Shown here piece after piece: positions 1 through 12,520 of a DNA stretch of 64,000 nucleotides (positions are counted from its first letter, which is position 1; the number at the start of each line of letters is the position of its first letter). The notes under the pieces are model-generated. The model was not told where the DNA came from. It worked only from the letters and a program-made list of their open reading frames with translations, and did no database searches. The stretch spans positions 868,001-932,000 of the forward strand of contig VZTJ01005995.1 of assembly GCA_013397795.1 (NCBI GenBank). Direction: 5' to 3'. The position numbers and the translations under genes were made by a program. This DNA is from Orthonyx spaldingii. Taxonomy: Eukaryota > Chordata > Aves > Passeriformes > Orthonychidae.

Positions 1-675
1 CCTGAGAGGAAGGAAAAAGATAAATAACAGGATCAGAGCTCTGGACTTTTGAGAGAAGACTTCAGTCTCTTCAGAGACCTGCTTGTAAGAGATCAATAGC
101 AGATGGTGCTAGAGTGAAGAGGGGTGTAGGAATGCTGGTTTTGTTGGATGGCCTTTCTGGGTGATTTTGTCTTGTGTGTGTGTATATAGACTGACCTTCA
201 ATATCAAGGATGGTCTATTGTGATGACTCAGTTACCAAACAAAGGTAGCAGGAGGCCTGCATGGATGAAAAAAGTCATCATTTAATTCAAACATAAGTCA
301 AAAAAAAAAAGATGTGGAAGCAGGAGGAATACAGAGACACTGTCTGAGCATGTGGAGATGAGATTTAAAAGGCTAAAGCCCATCTGATATTGAATCTCAC
401 AAAAGTTGTGAATGGCGATGGGAAGGGTAAACCAGCAGTAAAAGGAACTTTGGTAAATATGGGCCCCTGGCTGTATGGGGCAGAGGATGTGGTACCAGAG
501 GAATTGGAGTCATTGAAAGCTCGGCCTGTTCTTTCACCTTGACCTTACTGCTGAGATTTGCCTCCAGAAGTCTCAGACCCCTGAGGTGCATGGTGAGGTC
601 TAGAGCAAACACAGGCATGCAGGAGAGTTGGACTGGATAATCAGAGACCCTTCTAACCTCAACCAGTATATAAGT
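1..675 (+). mobile_element. CR1 LINE fragment: ORF2 middle part joined to CR1 3' terminus
   Basis: From the window edge to about 615 the sequence follows the CR1 ORF2 region between the endonuclease and reverse transcriptase domains, recognised by phrases such as GGAGGCCTGCATGGATGA (251-268) and GGAATACAGAGACACTGTCTG (near 326). The reading frame is broken by indels and stops, so no protein is made. From about 618 the text changes abruptly to the CR1 3' end (GTTGGACTGGATAATC, then TTCTAACCTCAACCA), which in a full element lies well over 1 kb further on. The reverse transcriptase and most of the 3' tail are therefore missing. The 5' end lies outside the window. Family assignment is from memory of the avian CR1 consensus; the family is confident, the subfamily is not. 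Confidence 0.8.
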
Positions 676-3600
676 CTGATGCCAATTTATGAGACAGCTA
701 ATTCCATAAGGGAGACAGTTTCATTATCACAAATATTTTAGTTATTTACATAACTATATTCAGGTTAAAGAAAATAGACAATTTTTGGATTGCAAATCTC
801 TTCTTCAAGGGGGCTCCAGACAGAGGTACTGAAATAAAAAATGGGAATTAGATTCTTCTAACAATTGAATGCTTTTTCAAGTCCTATGTTTTAGTATTCA
901 TACATGACTAGCTTCTTGATAGATATCTTTGCTAACAGTTTATCTAATTTTATCCATCACTTAATGACACCTTACAAAATACTTGATGTAAAATGAAAAT
1001 ACATCTCATTTTTGAAAACTGGTGTTTATCTTTCCAAAAGAATTTCTATTTAAATTAATTGAATAAATGAATTAATCATGGAAAGTCATTTTCTTGCACA
1101 TATGAAAGAGGAAACTGTTTATTATGAGAAACATTTCCTTGATATATATTTGTCATCATTAGAAATAATTAAAATTCAAAACAGCTCTGTCAAGTAATTT
1201 ATTTCACAAAATATAGTACCTTTACGACATAAAACCTTACATTAAAGAGCTTTTCATAAACCTCTTACAAATACTTAATTAATTTAATATCAACAGTTTT
1301 TCTTGATGGGACTATTTATTCTTTTTAAATAAATAATAACATTGTTATAAGTCAATGCCTACTAAAGATTTTGACAGGCCGTTTTGTGTTATTTTGCAAT
1401 GACTGTAACTAGATTTACAGAAAGCAAAAATATTTGTATAGTTGCAATGATCCTTGTGGAAAAATAGTAAAAAATTTCTTTCTGTATTCAGGAAAAGAAA
1501 AACTAATTTTAAGATGTGCAGTCTTAAACTTATTACCTTAACAGACAAACTATATTTGTAGTAAGATAATTTTAATGGGGATGAGAATTTAGGGGGAAAA
1601 CACTATTGTCTTTAACTTAAGTTTTCTAAGGCAAAAAAAATTATATTTAAGTACTATCAGAAGATTTATATACACATACTACTCATTAAGTTTCTTTTTT
1701 CTGTGTGGGTTTTGGATTTTTAAATTTCCTGATATTATTCATTTATGGGATGGGGGGAGGGAATGGAATTAAAAAGTTCGCATAATGAAATGTGTTTTAA
1801 AATCAAGTGGAGAAATTGTTCTCAGGCCTTATAGAAAAAGACAGTTAAACCAATCAGATTTCCTTCCCACTAATTTTATTCTCATATAGATTCTGCCCAT
1901 ACATCTAAACTTTCTTTCTTTCCACTAGCTTTTAACCATAACATTAAGGGAAGATATATTGAGATTATGTCCTTCAGGGATATAAGAGGGTTTTGAAGTT
2001 TTGATGGGCACACATTGACATGTAGATTCAGATAATTTGATTTTTAAATTAAACTCTATTTAGTTAGGTATTTATAAAAATTAAAATTGGAAATTAAAAA
2101 TTAATTTCATGATGATTAATTTGACTTTTAAAGAAAGGCTAGAAATACAAAGCATTGGGTATTAAATCTTCATGCTATCTGCAAACTTGATTCAGCTGAA
2201 AACCAGACTTTAGGTGTGTCACAAATCTAAGACTGAATCCTAATACATATCTACCCTGAGAGAGCCTGAATTGCATTATTTGGCAAACACTGATGTTGCT
2301 GCCTTTGAACATTCTGAGAGACATTAGTTTCCTACTGAAGGGTGGTACAATTTGAGGTTGCTCTCAATCACCTTCTGCATTGGCCTTATTTAACTTATTA
2401 TTACCAATCACCTACCTGGTATTATCAAGCATAAATAAGAATGCCTAGATACTACAATTTACATTTTTTATCTCTGAAGCATGAGAGAAAAGTACAAAAC
2501 TCATTTTATTAAGCAGTTCTAGTCATCTAAATAACTTTGAGAACATAAATTGTTTTTTCCAAAGTCACTTGCAATTTGTACTCACAACACTGTCTCCTTA
2601 TTTACTTTTGCAAACAGCAGGGGAAAAGAGAAAGAACAAATCCAGTCAAATCCAGACTGGTCATTCTTGACATCAGTTGTCATCACTTTTAAAGGGGATC
2701 TACCATCAAAATGAAGACTTTAGGGTAGAAAACCATGCTTCCTTTAGCTTGATGGGATAACCAGCAAGTTTTAAGTGCAGTGGCCACCATCACAGATTCA
2801 CATGCTTAACTTCTTCCAAATGTCTGAATTATACAGTGCAGAACTAAAAGCAGAATTACCCCCAAAGGATGCCACTTAAGAGTTTCTGCCTTTCAGTTGC
2901 AGCAAAAGTGATTCATAGTTTAAATTAAGAACTTCAAGAACCCTGCAGGGTGAAGCTGCTTCATTGGTTTCTGTGATTCTCAGAAGTAATTTTTCTTTCT
3001 CAGTCTGTGCTATAAAATCCATGGCAGACTTAAGTTTTCACAGAGGATTGGGAGAACAAAACCTAAGTTGGGACAGCTTTGAGAATTAAATCTGGGAGTA
3101 GGGGGGGCAAAAGTTGATAGACTTCCTTTTGCGAACTGTGCAAAAATATTCAAGATCATTTGCGTATTTTTCTCCCTGTTGATTGATAAATGAATTAATT
3201 CCTACTACTCCTCTGCTTCCTATATTCTACCCACAATTAAGATAATGTGTTCACTTACCTTATTGGCAACACACTGCATGTGAAGACTGATGTGTTACAT
3301 AAATACTCCAACAGTATCATTGGAGAGCAATGGAAACTATATTTTTCAGGCCTGTGCTTTGTGATAGTCTCCAAAAAAAGAGAGAAGTGCGCTAGTAAAA
3401 GCTGTTGAGCTGTATAAGAACTTTATAACATTATTTGCAAAATTTGAACTGAGGGAACATCATAAATGTATTCAGAGTGAAGAAAAAAGTTGTAATACAC
3501 CAGAAAAACCTGCCTCTTTCCACATGCCCTTCCCAAATTTGTTTTAGTCACTTCTCTATTACTGTACAGAGCCTCTCTTCTCAACTTCAGTTTACACAAA

Positions 3601-6600
3601 TGATTGTCATATGGTTTTATAGAAATGGAGTGAAGTTAACTGAGACTTTTTTTGATTAATTTTGGTAAGCAATCATCAGACATTCATTTCAGACAAATCT
3701 ATTTCCAAACAAGTATTCAAAACCAAATACTCAGAAAAATAATGACTATAAAAAGAGAAATTTAATTATTTTTCAAATATTACTGGCATTCATCATATGC
3801 TTTTGAAATTTTTGGATAGAATTGAAGTCTACTTTTAAACATTTTTTGCATAGATTTCTTTCTCTCAAGTACAGTTTTATTTTAAGAAAGGTAAATGGAG
3901 GTAAAGATGGCATCATGGAGCTGCATAAACTGAGATTTGGGGTGAAGAGCAAGGGAACAAGGATGTCATCCTAACACATATTTCTCAGCACAACCAGTTC
4001 ATAGTGAACTTGCATTTTGTTGTCTTTTCTGCATACTTCTCCTTCATTATCTCCTGACTCAGTATTTTTGTCTAAACCATCCATCTTATACCATAGCTTT
4101 CTGCTACTTTAATAGACCTCCCATTTATTTCTGTCTTCTAATATGACATGTTTGTTTTTTTTTTTACATATCTTTGCTTTCAAGTACACGGTCCTCCTTT
4201 TCTTTCTCTTAATATCTTATGATCCTTTAATTTCACAGAAGGTCTTTCTTTATCTCTTTCCCTTGTGCAAGCAAATTCCAGCGTAGGATCTTGCATCATA
4301 TACTGCTATTTTGAAATACTATCACCATATCATACACCAAACTACAATATTTCTAATTGTGTTTTGTGAAGGAATCAGTGAACAGATTCAAAATAAAATT
4401 TCCTAATTATTTTCTTTCCACAGTGTGATTTCTGTTGCATTGTTACCTAGAAACATTTTAACACTAGACTAACACGAGACGCTATGTTAAAAACATCATA
4501 CCAACCAAACAAATTATCTACCTTTAGCAAAATGGTACTGGTATACTAAAATACTACCATCTTACAATATAATGAAAATCATGTTGGTACTAAATAGGGT
4601 ATTTAAAAGAGTTGCAAACCAAAGCGGTAAAAACTATGAGGTACCATAAAATGTTTCATTTTTTGGCTATCCCACCAAAAGAAAGTAAACAATACCTTGT
4701 TTTCAAACTTATTCAAGGTCAGGATCATCATCAACAATGCTTTGCTCCAAGCTCTAACTCTTGGTTTGTGAGGTTATGAGATGATCTTGTTATTATTTCA
4801 ATTATTTTTTTCTGTATCTATATAAAATAAATGTCATTTATTATCTCACAACAAACTTTCTTGAAACAAACAAACAAAATTGAAAAAATAGTAGTCAAAT
4901 TCAAAATAATTGAGTTGTACCCCAATATGTTTATAAACATATTCCTCAGTAGGATATCATGTAGTATATGTTTATGGAAAGCACACAAAGAGAAATAAGG
5001 GAACTAAATTGCATTACACTCTTTAGTATCTCCTTTCAAGATATGCATTTGTCCATAGGGGTTAATTTTCTCCACTGGTAAGACAAAAAGTCTTCTTGGT
5101 AGCAGACTGTGCTTCCCTAAAGTGCATCTGGGAGACTGGAAAAGCCATAATCATGAAATTTCAGAGAACAATTTCTTCCTCACTAACAATTATGCATGAC
5201 TATTTGGGATAAGAATATTGCTGGGATGCTTTCATAGAGGTTCAGAAACCAGCTGTCAGCATATGACAATCTCTATACAATAAAAGGAGGAGTTTAATGA
5301 AGAACTAAAATAATAAAACAACAAAATTTCTAAATTATACTTGCTAAAACAGAAGCTTCTCAACAACGTAGAGTTTATTCAGGTGGATATCTATCTTTTG
5401 AGTCTTGTCTTAACCTTTCAAAATGATTTTAAAACAGTTTTTAGTGCTCCTCATTCAGTAATTAAATATAAAACAGCATATTCTGGGGTTTTTTTTACTC
5501 ATTCTTATCAGACAACAGAGCCCTAACAAAGTCCTATGGTTTGGTAAAACATCAAGGAATTGTGACACATGATTACCACAGCACTTTTGGGAGGGCAAGC
5601 CTTATTCACTCTGCACAACCATTGGCACTGATACAGAAGGATGAAAGCTGTGTATATCAGGCTACTTCATCTTTCACCCATTTCCTATAATATTTTCTCT
5701 GGTACGATGCATGGCCTTTTTATATTGAGTGACTGGACAAGATGAAGAGCAACAGAAAACTTCTTGCAAACACAGACCTATACACATAACTCATGGAAAG
5801 ATACACCTTCAACAGCAGCAAAAAGCAGGACTCCCGACCATTACCAAGGAAACAGGGACACAAATAGCCAAGGACCAGGCAGAATTGGTGGGGAGTTTGC
5901 AGTACAGAGCTGCACTGCAATAACTGTCCATGTCCGTGCTGCAACACCTCACAGCAGAGGCAGCTTATTCCTCTTTCCTTAATGTCAAGCTTCCTTTCTT
6001 ATTACTCTGTTTGCTGAGAGTCAATTATTTGAAATAGAGTATATTTGTGTAAAAATATAAATTAATTGTCTAGTCTTACTGCACACTAGCAATTTGCAGG
6101 GAGTTACGGGAAGAACCCATTGCTGAAGTATGATTCTTTTAAGAACATTTAAATGCCTCTTTGTATGTATAGATTGCAAGGGAATTTATGTTTGCTTCCC
6201 TAATTCCTTCAACCTGAGGATATTAAAGCTCCTCATAAACTTGCATAAAGCCTCACTGCTCTATGTATGGTAAGCAAATATAATTCTTGTTTCTGATAGG
6301 GAGATTGGAACTTTGGAAAGACTGACTTGAACTAATGTAGTGGTAATGAAATTCTAGGCTATATCATAATTTCCTACCTCATTAAAATTCTATCCCTGTA
6401 ATTTGTTGAATACTTACTGTTGAAATTTTAATCAGGACTACTGAATTTGATATAAAGATAAATTCTAAATATTTAATATGTCCAGAAAGTAAATATAGAA
6501 AAACCCATAAAGATTTGCAAGAACAGTATTAGTTCATAACTACCGCTACATAATAATTTATCAAAAAAAGACTAGAAATCCATTGAGGGTGGTTTAAATT

Positions 6601-8599
6601 TCAAAAGTGAATAAATTGGATGTCTTCAATTTGAAATAAGTAACTTGAGGCATTTTGAAGAGCCTGCTTTTTGAAAAGATGTTGATTTCTTCAGTGTCTT
6701 TAGGGTATGAGACACTCAAACACTGAAGCACCTTTAATTCCTTGATTTTGGGGTGTTTTTTAATCTCTAACATCTTTGGAGCAAAGAGTTCCTGTTTCAT
6801 ATGGTGTTTACACAGTGCCTACTTCAGTGGAACAACTATAGTGTATTAAGTAATTTCTCATAAAAATTTTGCCATTATACAGTGTATCAGGTTTTTTTAA
6901 TAATATATTCTTTAAAACTATCTAGCACTTACTTTTATATTAATAAACAAAGTAATGTTAAAATAATTAACAGAACAATAATAAATATAATTAGAATGTT
7001 GAAACTTATTATGGTCAATATTAGTACACAGTAACATTTTTAATTACAAGTTCTAATAATAATATTTATAATCAGAAACTTCGAGCAAAAAACAAAGCAT
7101 TTTATTTTGTAGGACATTTTTATTTTGGACGGCATTTTTTTAATTGGCCTATATAATCTCCTTTTTCAGTAACTTTGTTATTTAAAATTCATATGATTTT
7201 TATATCAGGTTTAGCCCCACCAGAGCATAAGCATTTTATAATTCATACATGAAATATCAGCCTGCAAGCAATACCATATTAACCCAAGACTTTGTAATGT
7301 GTGAAGACTAAATTATTAATATTAAAACAAAGAGAGAAGAAATAACCATCATGAGACACAACAAAATACCATTTTATTATAACATTGTCTTTTCAGGTAC
7401 AAAGCATATTATTGTTTGTTATTTGTTCTGTTTCAAATGGTTTAGCTCATGTTTAAAAGGGAAGAAATAATTACCTTTTTTCATTTTTTTTTCTCATTTA
7501 TAGTTAGAACTCTGGCCTTCTGCTGAAACAGATGACCTTTCCTTCATAAGATAACATGAAAATAGCATTCTTCACACTTTGAAGATCTGTATGCTTAGAG
7601 ATTACTGCCATTGTACATTCACCTGGAATACAGCTATGAAATCATGCAACACTTGTTCTCTGGTGAAAGTCATAAACCAACGAGGTAGTGAATAAATATC
7701 AGAGTGACATTGACTTCAGTAACAGAGAAAGGAGATGATGAGTAAACATTTTTAGCATCTTCGACATGTGACCCAGTTCTTCATTTATAGTTAAAAGTTG
7801 CATGATTATGAGTTGTGGATGAAGTTGTTATTTAATTGCAAGCATAATTTATGCCTGAGCATGGACTGCTTAGGATTTAAGGATTTAATTTACGTTTCGT
7901 TTTTTTTAATACTTAACTACTTGATATATTTGACTTCTTCATATTGTGAATCCATTGGATTTCAAATACACACTGAACTCTGAAATGTTTTGGTTCATAA
8001 CTTCATGTGAAAGATCATATAATTTTCAGAGTGAACCCTTTCAACTTCTTCACATCCTTGCTCACTTACACACTTATATTTAGGATATTTGGTATATTAA
8101 GATATATTGGAGCAGTAAATTCCAAACATACTACTTTTTTGCACTTTTTGCTAAAAGGAATTTATAAAAATCAGCATTTCACTACAGATTTTGGGTGTTC
8201 ATAAGCACTTCAACTTCTTAATACAGAGTAAAAGGAAAAGTATATGTTTTTCTGGATAAATGACATATACACTAACAATTAACAAAAGCCTAAAAGGCAT
8301 CTTGAAGCTTTTCATGAGTAAAGAGGAAAAGTGATGAAACTGTACATGGCTCTCAGTGGTGTGTCAGAGCTGTCTTTTAGCAGAGGCAGAGAGATTTTTA
8401 CAATGATCATAACAGTAACTCATAACTCAATTGCAGTATGTTTTTTATCTTTTTTACAGCACAAAGAAGAGTGGGGAAATTCTGTTATTAATCTCTAAAA
8501 CCATTCACCTCACCACCATGATTTCAACAGTTGCAAAGAATTATGAACATTAGTGTTTCTAAGGCATGCTTCAGTAAGCATGGCTTTCCAGAGTGGACT
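676..8599. other. AT-rich intergenic DNA, no gene recognised
   Basis: No coding region, RNA gene or transposon was recognised. Open frames here are at most 75 codons and have no recognisable domain. Simple-sequence features are a T run near 4153-4163 and a short CAAA repeat near 4866-4877. A less AT-rich stretch at about 5720-5990 has overlapping short frames on both strands but no splice sites or family signature that I can support. Confidence 0.6.
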
Positions 8600-9037
8600 T
8601 GTGCATGGTGTGTCCAAGATAATGAATGGCCTTGAGGGCAAGACTTACAAGGAGCTGCTGAGGTCACTTGGCTTATTCCACTTGAATAAGGCTGAGAGGT
8701 AACCCTATCTCAGTCTAGAACTTCTTGAAGGTTAGCAGTACAGAGGGAGATGCTGATCTCTCTGTCTGTGGTAGGGCACGAGGAAATGGAATGAAGCTGC
8801 ATCAGGAGAAGTCCAGGTTGGACATTAGGAACAGGTTCTTCACTGAGGGAGTGATTGGATACTGGAACAGGATCTCCACAGAAGGGTCATGGCACCGAGC
8901 CTGTCAGAGTCCAAGGAGCATCTGGACGATGAACTTAGTCATAGGACTTATTTTTAACAGTCCTGAGAGGAACAGGGATTTGGACTCAAAGATCCTTATG
9001 GATCCCTTTCTGCTTGAGATATTCTATGACTCTCTGT
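8600..9037 (+). mobile_element. CR1 LINE 3' region
   Basis: The sequence tracks the CR1 3' tail in order: the GGCCTTGAGGGCAAGACTTA block (8628 on), a degraded 'ctcagggGAGACCTTAT' zone, the TTGGACATTAGGAACAGGTT block (8818 on), the CACTGAGG/ACTGGAACAGG block, and a terminal GGACTCAAAGATCCTTATGG followed by GATATTCTATGACTCT (9018-9033), which matches the usual CR1 end. It is 5'-truncated, as most CR1 copies are. A 150-codon open frame (8725-9177) crosses it, but this part of CR1 is untranslated in intact elements and the frame runs past the 3' end, so I treat it as chance. Confidence 0.85.
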
Positions 9038-12000
9038 CCTGGAGCTACTTATTTACTGGGCTGTCAGTCAAGAACAGCCAGAATAAAAACCAGAAGGCAT
9101 TTGTCCATTGTCTATTATTTACACAGAAATGTAAAACATATCAATGCAGAGCAATGAAAAGTAATTTTTTTAACTAATAAAAGGATGGTTAAGAAAGAAA
9201 GAATCCTAGTGCATTTCTAGACATCATTTTAAAAAGAGAACAAATTTCTCACCATCGAATAGTAACATTGCTTTATAATCAAAGGAAATGGTGTATAATG
9301 GAGACAGTTGAGAAACAACATTTGCAAAGAGATAACCTCCATCCCAGAAATATACCATTTATTTGACTCAAAGAAAAAGAGAAACAACACTTGACAAAAA
9401 TTTGGCTTTTCAAAATTTAGTTTAGTCCTGAGACAAGCAGCACAAAATCTAAATTGTTAAGAGTGGGCATAATAATTTTGCCTTCAAAAAAGATCCAATA
9501 GTTTCTGCAAACAAAAGAGAAGTCCGATAAACTTTGGGTGATAACAAAGGATTTGAAAATGCTCACGGGACGGTCAGAACACTGTTAACATATTAATCCA
9601 GTTTTTATTTACAGTCTTGTCAGTCAAAACAACTATTCCTATGGCTTGTAATAACTTTGCAATTACACATTTTATCTGGACACCACAATTACATGGCAGT
9701 TGTGAAGTGTCTAGTGAATACAGACAAAGCTGAGAAGAATATGTTGTCCAATGAAAATGTGCTTGCAAGCTGAGGTGAAAGTTCATAGTGGAAAGAGGCT
9801 GTAAGAACACAAAAGCAAGGAAGATGAAGCAAAGCTGTATGTTAGTCCAGACTAACTCCACAAAATATAAGACACATCTTTTCTTCTGTTGAAGTCCACC
9901 TGGAGCATAGGAGTTTGAAATCCAGAATCAAGAAGTAAAACTTGGAATTTTAAAACATTAGGAGCGAAACAGATGAGGCCATGGTCTTCAGTCCTGACTT
10001 ATACATGCTGTGTAGTGAGAATGTGCCCATAGTGTGAAGGCTGTAAGTATGAGGCTAACCAGATTAACAAATAGTGGTTCAAATAGAAATTGGGAATGAA
10101 AGGGATCATGTAGTCACTTGCTTCAGTGAGTTTCAGGCCTGTTTGGAAAACAACAATGTAACCACAGTTTTATGTCCTTCAGAGGAAGGATGAAATACCA
10201 AATCTTAATATTAGTAAATCTCTAAATTGTCTTCCTGCTAAAACTTATTAAAATTTTGACTCCATGTGAAACAAATTAATGTTGAGAATATTTTATTTCT
10301 CCTTGAAGAAATATCCAAGTTATGTGGATATTAGTGTACCTGAAATCTCCAAATGCAGATGAAAATTCTTTACATAATTTCTTCACAAAAATATTGTGTT
10401 CAAGTGATGTTTTGCTAAAATGTCACTGTTCACAAAGAAAGCTCATTGGTGAAGACAAAAGTAATTTTCCAACTGACTACAGCAAAGTTGTATTTGCTTC
10501 ATCTGCAGGCTATAAAAACATATTCACAAGGACTTCAACACTGAAGAACATCTGTTTTGACTTGCATGATCTACATGATTTCATATACAAGACTCATTTA
10601 ATCAACCCCATTATCTGCACACATATAAGTCATCCATAAAAATACTTTAACTCTCTCACATCACACTGTGCAATCCTATAGAACCTGAGCATAATGTATT
10701 GTTCTTGAGATGATATTCCGTGCAAAATCACATCTGTAGCTATAGTAATTTGCAGAAAGTTACAATTGGTTATTTCTTTTGCAAAGCAGTAACGTTGCTT
10801 AAAAATGAAGATGATAGTTTATTTCAATTGTAAACTGGTCTTATATAACAAGAAATAATCATTAGCAGTTTCCAGAGAAGGACACCTTTGATGCACACTA
10901 AACAACCTGCTGAGACACCTCTACTATTTCAGACTGCATTTGCAGTACAAATGCAGATCAGTTATATTGGAGTTGCAGATTATTAAAGTAACACAGCAGG
11001 GTAAAAAGCCAATGACATGGACTTGTTAAGGGCAGTTAAAGAAATTCTAATAGGTCTCAGACACTGCTGTTTAGAGTGTTTTTTAGAGAACTTCACCTCC
11101 ACACAGAGCATCAAATGTTCTTATATTTTGAAAATGCATTTGCACTGGAAGGGAGATCAACTAAAGGCATAGTCTGGAATCTTCTCTATCTGCAGTAAAG
11201 ATGTAGGATTAAAAAAAGAAAAAAGATAGTCAATAATTCAGTACCTGTGATGCTGGCCTGTATGTTCACATTTAAAGTGGAAAAGATCTGCAGTGTGTTT
11301 TTAGATCCATGTAATATTTGGTATCACTCTTTAGTGTCAAGCACCATAACATAATAATAAAAAAGAACAATTCTCTTTTACAAATCAAGTATTGCAAATG
11401 ATTTCTCAGTTCGCGGAAATGGATGGCTGCAAATGCAGTAGGTTTTGAAGCCCGATACAATCCTTTAACCTCATTAGGAACACTCAATGTCTTCCTTACT
11501 GTCTAAGAACTAAATTTTAAGCCTTTGAACACAATATCTCTCACTTAAAATGGTGTTAAAATTTCTGTAGCACATAACTACTATTAGATTGACTGTCAAT
11601 TCTGTGAGCAAACCTCTTTCTCAAACAGAACCTTCCCTTTAGCACTGTTGTTTTTATTAGCAGATTGAGATTTTGCTGGTAGAATAGTGTTCAGTGGTTT
11701 TAAAATTATTTGCCATCTCTGTGAGCATAGCAGCAAATCAGATTTGTTTAGGGCGTGAAGATCACTGTGCACAATATGCAATCCAGCACGTGTTCGGTAG
11801 GAAATAAAAAGTCATATTTACTTGCAAAGGGTTTACCACAAGAAGTTTGTTCTTCAGTAGCTCTCTAGATTGAATCTAAATTTAGTACATCACACACCTC
11901 TAAAGCATTTTGCCTAAACAGATTTATGTCAGTATAGAGACTGTTGGGACAGTTTCTGGGACTAACTTGACAGAATAAGGATGACCTCCTAAGATAATAA

Positions 12001-12446
12001 AAATATTTAGACTACACATTATGTAATAGTGCATACACGCTGTGTTTGGGATTGCTTATGTCCACATAACGACACTCTCTTTCAGCCACATCATATAGCT
12101 GCTGATCAAACTGTCTGATAACAATACCTTCAAGTTTTCTAACATTGGCTACACCAGTATTCTGTGCTGGTGATAACCAAGAACACTTGGGTTTCTTGCA
12201 GATTTTTGTTTTGGTTCGGGTTTTTTTTCTCCTTTTCCCTTTCTTTGACCTTTTTTATTTTTCTTCCCTGTGTTATGAGTTTTAGGAGTGGTGATTTTTT
12301 TTTTTTTCTTTTTTTAATAGGATATTCATTAAGTGAGATCTGTATGTTGTTTGAACTGTCCTTGCTTTATTCTATTTTAGGAACATTGCCTCCATGTTTC
12401 AGTTCCAGATTTCTCCTGGAGAATGTGCACTCTTTGCTGATTTCGA
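9038..12446. other. Intergenic DNA, no gene recognised
   Basis: Nothing recognised apart from T-rich low-complexity sequence at about 12200-12320. Short open frames (up to 105 codons, 10322-10639) have no signature and no flanking splice or promoter features that I can support. Confidence 0.55.
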
Positions 12447-12520
12447 AACTGGCTGAGTAGTCGAGCCCAGAGAAGGGTGCTGAATGGAGTTACATCCTGC
12501 TGGCAGCTGGTCACAAGTGT
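12447..12520 (+). mobile_element. CR1 ORF2 reverse-transcriptase scrap
   Basis: One frame starting at 12447 reads N-W-L-x-x-R-A-Q-R for its first nine residues and continues through V-L-N-G-V to a tail resembling V-T-S. This matches the CR1 segment just upstream of the reverse transcriptase V-P-Q-G-S motif. The match stops before that motif: the bases after 12520 (GTTTGTGAGAGACTGG) no longer fit. About 75 bp survive, so this is a doubly truncated relic with no function. Confidence 0.65.

Noticed and set aside
8725..9177. 150-codon open frame
   Set aside because: It overlays the CR1 3' tail and continues past its terminus, so it is a chance frame.
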